This document shows positions 17,740 through 24,688 of a stretch of 24,688 nucleotides of DNA, piece after piece. Origin of the DNA: JACVRM01 sp046262315 (GTDB lineage: Bacteria; Actinomycetota; Thermoleophilia; Gaiellales; Gaiellaceae); contig JBHEMZ010000059.1 of NCBI GenBank assembly GCA_046262315.1, positions 1 to 24,688 of the forward strand. Direction: 5' to 3'. A program made the position numbers and the translations under genes. The notes beneath the pieces were generated by a model that was not told the origin of the DNA, ran no database searches, and worked only from the letters and a program-made list of their open reading frames with translations. Position 1 is the stretch's first letter; the number at the start of each line of letters is the position of its first letter.

Positions 17740-17745
17740 CGCCGC

Positions 17746-18165
17746 GTGCCGGTGGAGCGAGCGTCGTCCCCGAACCTCGGCGGCCTCGAGGAGTTCGCTT
17801 TCGAGCCGCACAGGGTCGAGAAGCCCTGGGGCCACGAGCTGGTCTGGGCGACTGGAGAAGACTACTGCGGCAAGCTGCTCTTCGTGCGGGCGGGCGAGTC
17901 GCTCTCGCTTCAGTTCCATCGCGTCAAGCACGAGTCCTGGTACGTGCAGCTCGGCCGCGCGGAACTCGAGCTGGGCGGGACGGGCGATGCCGTGCTCAGC
18001 CGCGAGGTCGTCGGCCCCGGCGCGGCGTTCCGGCTCCCCCCGGGCACGGTGCACCGCGTGCGCGCGCTCGAAGACACGACCATCCTCGAGGTATCGACCC
18101 CGCACCTCGATGACGTGGTCCGTCTGGAGGACGCCTACGGCCGCAAGGGCACGACCGCACCGTAA
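17746..18165 (+). CDS. Cupin protein resembling the mannose-6-phosphate isomerase type II domain
   Basis: This is a 139-residue single-domain cupin. It begins with VEKPWGHELVWA (24-35), the hallmark of the isomerase domain of type II mannose-6-phosphate isomerase/mannose-1-phosphate guanylyltransferase proteins. SLQFHRVKHESWYVQLGRAEL supplies likely metal ligands H58 and H62, PPGTVHRV supplies H103, and the end is STPHLDDVVRLEDAYGR. The likely role is isomerisation or epimerisation of a sugar phosphate. The diverging nucleotidyltransferase gene next to it would provide the partner activity, so together they may resemble a split ManC-type enzyme. Start choice: ATG 17701 and 17710 are in frame but would leave almost no room from the divergent start at 17694. 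GTG 17746 fits the TACACT promoter. Confidence 0.85.
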   Translation: MPVERASSPNLGGLEEFAFEPHRVEKPWGHELVWATGEDYCGKLLFVRAGESLSLQFHRVKHESWYVQLGRAELELGGTGDAVLSREVVGPGAAFRLPPGTVHRVRALEDTTILEVSTPHLDDVVRLEDAYGRKGTTAP

Positions 18166-18176
18166 GCTTGTAACAG

Positions 18177-18204
18177 TGTGTCACTTGAATTGACACATTT
18201 GTGT
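18177..18204. promoter_or_regulatory. Operator-like dyads upstream of the merR-ahcY pair
   Basis: TGTGTCA (18177-18183), seven bases, TGACACA (18191-18197) is a perfect dyad. Its core TGTCA-N7-TGACA exactly fits TGTNAN7TNACA, the published consensus for the MerR-family regulators GlnR and TnrA. It overlaps a second dyad ACACA-TT-TGTGT (18193-18204). The site ends directly upstream of the predicted -10 of merR, so autoregulation by the encoded MerR protein is a natural hypothesis. Confidence 0.6.
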
Positions 18205-18210
18205 TAAGGT
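18205..18210 (+). promoter_or_regulatory. Candidate -10 of the merR-ahcY promoter
   Basis: TAAGGT is followed by seven bases and the ATG at 18218, without a ribosome site, so the transcript may be leaderless. No matched -35 is seen; TTGACA at 18190-18195 is too close to pair with it. Confidence 0.35.
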
Positions 18211-18217
18211 TCCGGCC

Positions 18218-18562
18218 ATGGAGGGCTTTACGATCGGCGAGGCGGCGGAACGCACCGGCTGGTCGGCCCGCATGCTGCGCTACATCGAGCGTGGCGGGCT
18301 CGTCGTCCCGGCCCGCACCGAAGGCGGCTATCGGGTGTACGGCCTGCGCGAGCTGAACCAGCTGCGCTCGTTGAGCGAGCTGAAGCAGCGCTTCGGGGTC
18401 GAGATCGGCGACGTCACCTTCGTCGCGCGCCTTCGCACCGAGCCCGAGCTGCGCGGGGCGGTCGAGACCTGGCTCGCGGGACAGCCCGCAGCGCCGGGCG
18501 CGCCCGCACCTGCCTGGGTCGAATGGGAGCAGCGCAAGCAGGAACGCCTGCTCGCTGCCTGA
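18218..18562 (+). CDS. MerR-family transcriptional regulator
   Basis: This is a 114-residue DNA-binding protein. The winged helix-turn-helix of the MerR family is clear: FTIGEAAERTGWSARMLRYI (4-23), ERGGLVVPARTEGGYRVYGL (24-43), then RELNQLRSLSELKQRFGVEI. The R-T-E-G-G-Y-R-V-Y wing resembles the R-S-E-G-N-R-R-L-F wing of GlnR/TnrA-type members. A helical tail with Glu, Gln and Arg (101-114) may dimerise, and there is little room for a ligand domain. The ahcY gene begins 20 bases after its stop, so the pair is probably one transcript and the regulator may govern S-adenosylhomocysteine turnover. The dyad at 18177-18204 is the likely binding site. The ligand is unknown. Confidence 0.88.
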   Translation: MEGFTIGEAAERTGWSARMLRYIERGGLVVPARTEGGYRVYGLRELNQLRSLSELKQRFGVEIGDVTFVARLRTEPELRGAVETWLAGQPAAPGAPAPAWVEWEQRKQERLLAA

Positions 18563-18582
18563 GCTGACTAGAGAAGAGGAAC

Positions 18583-19851
18583 ATGGCAACCACAAAACGA
18601 TTCGACGTAAAGGACCTGGGGCTCGCCGCGGAAGGCGTGCGCCGCATCCAGTGGGCTGACCGGCAGATGCCCGTCCTGGCGGCGATCCGCGACCGCTTCG
18701 AGCGCGAGCAACCGCTGACGGGGCATCGCATCGCCGCGTGCCTGCACGTGACAACCGAAACCGCAAATCTCGTCCGCACGCTCCAGGCGGGCGGCGCCGA
18801 CGTCGTACTCTGCGCGTCCAATCCGCTTTCCACCCAGGACGACGCGGCGGCGGCGCTCGTGGACGCCCACGACGCTGCCGTCTTCGCCATCAAGGGCGAG
18901 GACAACGACACCTACTACCAGCACATCGAGGCCGCTGTCGACCACAAGCCGCACATCACGATGGACGACGGCGCAGACGTCATCGGCGTCCTGCACGCGC
19001 ACCGGCGCGAGCAGCTCGGCGACGTGATCGCGGGCACCGAAGAGACGACCACAGGCGTCATCCGCCTGCGCGCGCTCGAGCGCGACGGCGCGCTCGGCTT
19101 CCCGATCATCGCCGTCAACGAGGCGAAGACGAAGCACCTTTTCGACAACCGCTACGGCACGGGCCAGTCGACGATCGACGGAATCATCCGTGCAACCAAT
19201 GTCCTGCTTGCGGGGAGCACCTTCGTCGTGGCCGGCTACGGCTGGTGCGGCCGCGGCGTCGCCATGCGGGCCAAGGGCCACGGCGCGCACGTCGTCGTCA
19301 CCGAGGTCGACCCGCTCAAGGCGATCGAAGCGGCGCTCGACGGCTACCAGGTGCTGCCGATGGAGCAGGCGGCCGAGGTCGGCGACATCTTCGTCACGGC
19401 TACGGGCGATAAGTCCGTCATCACCGGCGCGCACATCGAGCGCATGAAGGACGGAGCGATCGTCGCCAACACCGGCCACTTCAACGTGGAGATCGATATC
19501 CCGGCGCTGCGCTCGCTGGCCACCGAGACCCGCGAGGCGCGGGCGTTCGTCGAGGAGTTCACGCTTGCCGACGGCCGGCGGATCTACCTGCTCGCAGACG
19601 GCCGGCTCGTGAACCTGTCCGCGGCAGAGGGACATCCTGCCCAGGTCATGGACATGTCCTTCGCGAACCAGGCGTTGTCGGTCGAGTACGCGATCCAGCA
19701 CGCCGGCGAGCTCGAGCGCAAGGTGTACGGGGTGCCCGAGGACATCGACCGCGAGATCGCCCGCCTCAAGCTCGAGACGATGGGCATTCGCATCGACACG
19801 CTCACTGACGAGCAGGCCCGCTACCTGGCGAGCTGGGACGAAGGAACTTGA
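18583..19851 (+). CDS. ahcY: Adenosylhomocysteinase (S-adenosyl-L-homocysteine hydrolase)
   Basis: This enzyme hydrolyses S-adenosylhomocysteine, the product and inhibitor of methyltransferases, to adenosine and homocysteine, using bound NAD. It has 422 residues and lacks the roughly 40-residue insertion found in some bacterial forms. Active-site residues are H55 (ACLHVTTETANL), D129 (MDDGAD), E153/E154 (GTEETTTG), K184 and D188 (KTKHLFDNRYGTGQS). The NAD loop is AGYGWCGRG (217-225), with VVVTEVDPLKA after it. The C-terminal sequence AEGHPAQVMDMSFANQ is conserved. The ATG at 18583 has an AGAAGAGGA site. Its homocysteine product is the substrate of MetH, encoded elsewhere in this window. It is probably co-transcribed with and regulated by the MerR gene. 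Confidence 0.96.
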   Translation: MATTKRFDVKDLGLAAEGVRRIQWADRQMPVLAAIRDRFEREQPLTGHRIAACLHVTTETANLVRTLQAGGADVVLCASNPLSTQDDAAAALVDAHDAAVFAIKGEDNDTYYQHIEAAVDHKPHITMDDGADVIGVLHAHRREQLGDVIAGTEETTTGVIRLRALERDGALGFPIIAVNEAKTKHLFDNRYGTGQSTIDGIIRATNVLLAGSTFVVAGYGWCGRGVAMRAKGHGAHVVVTEVDPLKAIEAALDGYQVLPMEQAAEVGDIFVTATGDKSVITGAHIERMKDGAIVANTGHFNVEIDIPALRSLATETREARAFVEEFTLADGRRIYLLADGRLVNLSAAEGHPAQVMDMSFANQALSVEYAIQHAGELERKVYGVPEDIDREIARLKLETMGIRIDTLTDEQARYLASWDEGT

Positions 19852-19917
19852 TGCGCACAGGGCCCAGGTCCGCGGCCGCAAACCTAGGCGGCCCGCGCTT
19901 TCCAGCGTGAGGGACTC

Positions 19918-20682
19918 GTGAAGGCGATCGTTCTCGCAGCCGGGTACGCCACCCGGCTGCGGCCGCTGACCGACCGGGTCGCGAAGCCGCTCCTCCCGCT
20001 GGCCGGACGGCCGATGCTGGAATACCTCGTCGAGGCGATCCGCGCTGCCGGCGTCGACGAGATCCACGTCGTCACGAACGACCGCTTCGCGGCGGACTTC
20101 GAGCGCTGGGCGGCGGGCCGGCCGAACCTCGTCGTCCACGACGACGGCACGAGCACGGACCAGGATCGACTAGGGGCGATCGGCGATCTGCGCTTCACGA
20201 TCGAGCGCGGGGAGCTCGAGGGGGATAGCGTTCTGGTCGTCGCGGGCGACAATCTCTTCGATTTTCCGCTCGCAGAGCTCGTCGAGTTCTGGCGTGAGAA
20301 GGGAGACGGCAGCGCCATCGCCGTCCGTGAGGTCGCCGACCCGCAGCTCCTTCGTCAGTACAGCGTCCTCGAGGTGGACGCAGACGATCGCGTCACATCC
20401 TTCGTCGAGAAGCCTGATGACCCCCGCGGCACGCTTGCCGGCGTGGCCATCTACGTGCTCCACAGCGACCATCTGCCGCTCGTCCGCCGCTACCTCGACG
20501 AGGGCAACGTCCCGGACCAACCGGGCCGCCTCTTCGCGTGGCTCTCCGAGCGCGCGCCCCTGTACGCATACCGCTTCGCGGGCGACTGGCTCGACATAGG
20601 CGACCGCGATCAGCTCCTGGAGGCGGACAACCGCATGCGCCGCCGCGCCGGCCTCGATCCTCGCGCCGAGTACACGCTGTGA
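19918..20682 (+). CDS. Sugar-1-phosphate nucleotidyltransferase (RmlA-like)
   Basis: This is a 254-residue soluble enzyme that makes an NDP-sugar from a sugar 1-phosphate and NTP. The activating loop is LAAGYATRLRPLT (6-18), with K23 in VAKPLLPLAGRPML. VVAGDNLFDF carries the metal Asp (D111), FVEKPDDPRG and GVAIYVL shape the sugar site, and WLDIGDRDQLLEAD ends the domain. The GTG at 19918 follows GAGGGA. It is of the RmlA or short GlmU type; the sugar is not readable. It lies 66 bases after ahcY and could be read through from that operon or start independently. It is the second nucleotidyltransferase of the window but is not a close copy of the minus-strand one. Confidence 0.88.
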   Translation: MKAIVLAAGYATRLRPLTDRVAKPLLPLAGRPMLEYLVEAIRAAGVDEIHVVTNDRFAADFERWAAGRPNLVVHDDGTSTDQDRLGAIGDLRFTIERGELEGDSVLVVAGDNLFDFPLAELVEFWREKGDGSAIAVREVADPQLLRQYSVLEVDADDRVTSFVEKPDDPRGTLAGVAIYVLHSDHLPLVRRYLDEGNVPDQPGRLFAWLSERAPLYAYRFAGDWLDIGDRDQLLEADNRMRRRAGLDPRAEYTL

Positions 20683-20683
20683 A

Positions 20684-20712
20684 GGAGTTGGTGGCTCAAA
20701 GCCGCTAACTCC
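20684..20712 (+). terminator. Hairpin after the RmlA-like gene
   Basis: GGAGTT (20684-20689) pairs with AACTCC (20707-20712), and GGCT with AGCC inside them around CAA. It begins just after the gene's stop. The 168-base gap that follows also has two small perfect dyads, GAGCAA-C-TTGCTC (20781-20793) and TTCCG-GCA-CGGAA (20808-20820), but no gene. Confidence 0.45.
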
Positions 20713-20838
20713 GCGGCCGGGTTTCGCCGCAGCTCTCGTCCCCGGATCAGTCGACCGGCGGGGCAGGGCGAGTTGGCTCTGAGCAACTTGCTCGACAGGC
20801 GGCGCGGTTCCGGCACGGAATGGTGACCTCCGTGCTCC

Positions 20839-20844
20839 TACGCT
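20839..20844 (+). promoter_or_regulatory. Candidate -10 of a leaderless promoter (comF)
   Basis: TACGCT ends 6 bases before the ATG at 20851, with no ribosome site. The two small dyads at 20781-20793 and 20808-20820 lie around the expected -35 and upstream region. Confidence 0.45.
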
Positions 20845-20850
20845 GGGCGG

Positions 20851-21513
20851 ATGGCGCTGCTCGATCTCCTGCTGCCGCGGCGCTGTGCGGGTTGTGGCGA
20901 TCTCGGCAGCGAGCTTTGCGAAGGCTGCCGCGGGGCGCTTCCGCGCCTGCCACCGCCGTTCTGCGAGCGTTGCGGCGCGCCGACTGCCTGGCCCATCCGA
21001 CGCTGCGGCGAGTGCGCCGGCCGCAGGCTCGCCTTTGCGACGGCGCGCGCGGCCGTCATCTACGACGAGCGGGTGCGCGCGCTCGTCGCGGATTGGAAGG
21101 AGCGCGGCCACCGGCGCCTCGCTCTACGCGCGGCCGAGCTCGTGGCCGAGTGCGTCCGGCGCCCGGACGTCGCCGCGCTCGCCTATGTGCCCGGCGACCT
21201 GGACCGCGCGCTGCGGCGCGGCCACCATCCCGCCGAGCGGCTCGCCCGGGCGCTCGGCGCGCGCTGGGAGTTGCCGGTGCTCAACGTGCTCGCCCGCGAG
21301 GAGGGCCGTCAGCGCCAGCGAGGCCTTCGCCTCGCCGAGCGCCGGCGCAACCTCCGCGGCGCCTTCCGGGCGACGAGGGGAGTTCCGGGGCGAGTCTCGC
21401 TCGTGGACGACGTCTACACGACGGGCGCCACGGCCGCCGAGGCGGCGTCCGCGCTCCGCAAGGCGGGCGCGCGCCGCGTCGAGGTCGTGACGTTCGCGCG
21501 GGCCGTCCGCTAG
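20851..21513 (+). CDS. comF: ComF family protein (phosphoribosyltransferase fold)
   Basis: ComF-family proteins combine an N-terminal zinc domain with a phosphoribosyltransferase fold. They are needed for single-strand DNA handling during natural transformation in species that have competence, but occur widely elsewhere. This 220-residue protein has four CxxC pairs, C12/C15, C23/C26, C38/C41 and C52/C55, one more zinc site than the simplest members. The PRPP loop VSLVDDVYTTGATA (182-195) is intact, as is the AYVPGDLDRALRRGHHPAERLA region. No other competence gene is in the window, so a transformation role is not implied. The ATG at 20851 follows the TACGCT element. hpf follows after 36 bases. 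Confidence 0.9.
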   Translation: MALLDLLLPRRCAGCGDLGSELCEGCRGALPRLPPPFCERCGAPTAWPIRRCGECAGRRLAFATARAAVIYDERVRALVADWKERGHRRLALRAAELVAECVRRPDVAALAYVPGDLDRALRRGHHPAERLARALGARWELPVLNVLAREEGRQRQRGLRLAERRRNLRGAFRATRGVPGRVSLVDDVYTTGATAAEAASALRKAGARRVEVVTFARAVR

Positions 21514-21516
21514 ATT
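21511..21516 (+). promoter_or_regulatory. Candidate -10 for hpf
   Basis: TAGATT overlaps the comF stop codon and would give a leader of about 30 bases with a GGGAGG ribosome site before the hpf ATG at 21550. A GTGACG 18 bases upstream is a weak -35. Confidence 0.25.
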
Positions 21517-21549
21517 CAGTCGACGCCGCACTCGCGACTGGGAGGGCCG

Positions 21550-22083
21550 ATGCAGCTGCACGTGAAGGGCAAGAACCTCGAGGTCGGCGAGTCCATCCGA
21601 CGCTACGGCGAGGACAAGCTGCGCAAGTTGGAGCGCATCCTCGACGACGGCGCCGAGATCGAGCTCGAGCTGGCCGAGGAGCGGAATCCGTCGATAGCAG
21701 CGAGCCACGTCGCCGAGGCGACCGTGCGCACGCGCCGCGCCGTCGTGCGCGCGCGTGAGTCGTCGCCGGACATGAAGTCGTCGATCGACCAGCTCGTGGA
21801 CAAGCTCGAACGGCAGATCAAGAAGGAGCGGGAGAAGCGGCGCCGTCGCCCGCAGCGCGTCAACGGCCAGCCCACCGAGCCGGAGGCGCAGAGCGAAGGC
21901 GAGCCGCCCATCGTGCGGACGAAGCAGTTCGCGCTGAAGCCGATGACTCCGGAGGAGGCCGTGCTCCAGCTCGAGCTCGTCGGCCACGACTTCTTTGTCT
22001 TCACGAACGCCGAGTCCGGCGACGTCAACGTCGTCTACCGCCGCAAAGACCGAGGCTACGGGCTCATCGAGCCCCAGGTCTAA
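21550..22083 (+). CDS. hpf: Ribosome hibernation-promoting factor, long form
   Basis: The long-form HPF binds the 30S decoding region and links two ribosomes into an inactive 100S dimer in resting or stressed cells. The 177-residue protein has the N-terminal S30AE domain (about 1-95, MQLHVKGKNLEVGESIRRYG and KLERQIKKEREKRRRR), a charged linker, and the C-terminal dimerisation domain (about 120-177, VRTKQFALKPMTPEEAVLQL, GHDFFVF, YRRKDRGYGLIEP). The length separates it from short HPF and YfiA proteins. The ATG at 21550 has the strong site GGGAGG. It is followed by an unknown gene after 12 bases and then secA, an order often seen for hpf and secA in other bacteria. Confidence 0.95.
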   Translation: MQLHVKGKNLEVGESIRRYGEDKLRKLERILDDGAEIELELAEERNPSIAASHVAEATVRTRRAVVRARESSPDMKSSIDQLVDKLERQIKKEREKRRRRPQRVNGQPTEPEAQSEGEPPIVRTKQFALKPMTPEEAVLQLELVGHDFFVFTNAESGDVNVVYRRKDRGYGLIEPQV

Positions 22084-22095
22084 CCGAGAGGGCCC

Positions 22096-22650
22096 ATGGT
22101 CTTCAGGCGACGGGAGCCGCTACACGAGCGTCTCGCGCGCGAAGGCGGACTGGGCCCGCCGCCGGAGCATCCCGGCCCGCACTGGGGCGAGGTCGGGATT
22201 CACGGCGTGGCGCGTCTGCGCGAGTGGGATGCGGTCGTGACGGCGGAGGCGCCTGGCCTGCACGGCGACGGGGTCGCGTTCGTCGCGCTTCCGGACGGCT
22301 CGCTCGTCGTCGAGGAGGCGGACGAGCGGGACGACGTGTCCGTCCTCGCCGACGCCGTCGACCGGGCGCTCGCGCCTCCCTACCGTGCAGAGGCTGTACG
22401 CCGTGGGGCCGGGACCTGGGCGATCGGCGCCCGCTCGATCAAGGTCGTGCAGGTGGACGAAGAGGTGCCGGGCGACGAGATCACCCTCACCGTGCACGAC
22501 GGCCACCGGGAGGTACTGGTCGACGGCGAGCGCTCGTTCGGCTCGTTCCGCTCGCTCGAGCGGCAAGCCGAGGGGCGTTTCGCCTCGTACTCGCTTGCCG
22601 CGACGCGCCTGGACGAGGCCCTCTGGGAGGTCAAGCTGGCTCCCCTGTAA
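22096..22650 (+). CDS. Protein of unknown function between hpf and secA
   Basis: I do not recognise a family in this 184-residue protein. It is soluble, acidic and rich in Val, Glu, Asp and Arg, with no signal peptide, membrane helix or cysteine. The first part (1-45) is Pro/Arg-rich (LGPPPEHPGPHWGEVGIHG). The rest alternates short strands that look like a beta-rich fold (GVAFVALPDGSLVVEE, IKVVQVDEEVPGDEITLTVHDG, HREVLVDGERSF). The ATG at 22096 has a GAGAGGG site and lies 12 bases after hpf, so it is probably co-expressed with it. Position between a ribosome-hibernation gene and the translocase motor gene gives no firm role. Confidence 0.75.
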   Translation: MVFRRREPLHERLAREGGLGPPPEHPGPHWGEVGIHGVARLREWDAVVTAEAPGLHGDGVAFVALPDGSLVVEEADERDDVSVLADAVDRALAPPYRAEAVRRGAGTWAIGARSIKVVQVDEEVPGDEITLTVHDGHREVLVDGERSFGSFRSLERQAEGRFASYSLAATRLDEALWEVKLAPL

Positions 22651-22654
22651 CCGA

Positions 22655-22660
22655 TACCCT
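22655..22660 (+). promoter_or_regulatory. Candidate -10 of a leaderless promoter (secA)
   Basis: TACCCT is followed by seven bases and the ATG at 22668. It begins four bases after the stop of the preceding gene, and no ribosome site lies between them. Confidence 0.4.
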
Positions 22661-22667
22661 TGATCGG

Positions 22668-24688
<2,021 letters not shown>

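Noticed and set aside
18190..18195. TTGACA as -35 of the merR promoter
   Set aside because: No -10-like hexamer occurs 16-19 bases downstream, and TAAGGT is only 9 bases away. The TTGACA is better explained as part of the operator dyad.
18568..20139. 523-codon minus-strand open frame across ahcY and the next gene
   Set aside because: Runs antisense to two well-identified genes and shows no domain.
20820..21758. 312-codon plus-strand frame overlapping comF and hpf
   Set aside because: Arg/Ala/Pro-rich out-of-frame reading; comF and hpf both have clear motifs in other frames.

Overview
The window is GC-rich, gene-dense DNA with frequent GTG and TTG starts. It looks like an Actinomycetota chromosome, probably a deep lineage such as Thermoleophilia. 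That placement is an inference from protein style, the long-form HPF, the LCP protein, the GC bias and what appears to be frequent leaderless transcription. Almost all of it is core metabolism and cell-envelope functions. There is one degenerate insertion sequence, and I see no tRNA, rRNA, CRISPR array or phage.

Layout. 1-2633: the end of a peptide ABC transporter operon (permease tail, DppD-like and DppF-like ATPases) plus a small membrane protein. 2771-3223: an orphan zinc-finger anti-sigma-like protein. 3451-5384: atpD and atpC without the rest of the ATP synthase operon, followed by two strong hairpins. 5532-6640: a GFA-fold zinc protein that overlaps an FAD/NAD(P) oxidoreductase gene, preceded by a 20-bp perfect palindrome. 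6641-7440: an IS110-family remnant with an internal deletion. 7441-7905 (minus): an O6-alkylguanine-DNA alkyltransferase, divergent from metH (8081-11704), whose upstream region holds two large dyads. 11743-13449: an ECF sigma factor gene broken by a single-base frameshift, overlapping a gene for a membrane-anchored protein with a duplicated outer domain. 13585-16890: an LCP glycopolymer ligase and UDP-glucose dehydrogenase, ending at a large hairpin shared with a convergent nucleotidyltransferase gene. 17746-18165: a sugar-isomerase-type cupin. 18218-19851: a MerR regulator and S-adenosylhomocysteinase. 19918-20682: a second sugar nucleotidyltransferase. 20851-24688: comF, hpf, an unknown gene and the first three quarters of secA.

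The genes fall into a few themes. One is the activated-methyl cycle (metH, ahcY and a MerR regulator with a dyad upstream of its gene). Another is surface polysaccharide synthesis (LCP, Ugd, two nucleotidyltransferases, the cupin). A third is energy and translocation (atpDC, secA). The main points of interest are regulatory. A recurring TANNNT element lies 6-7 nt before start codons that have no Shine-Dalgarno sequence. A TGTNAN7TNACA dyad stands before the merR-ahcY pair. Structured DNA or RNA precedes metH, and a palindrome overlaps the predicted promoter of the GFA-reductase pair. I found no clear new defence or mobile system. The IS110 derivative and the frameshifted sigma/membrane-regulator pair are the most unusual gene-level items.
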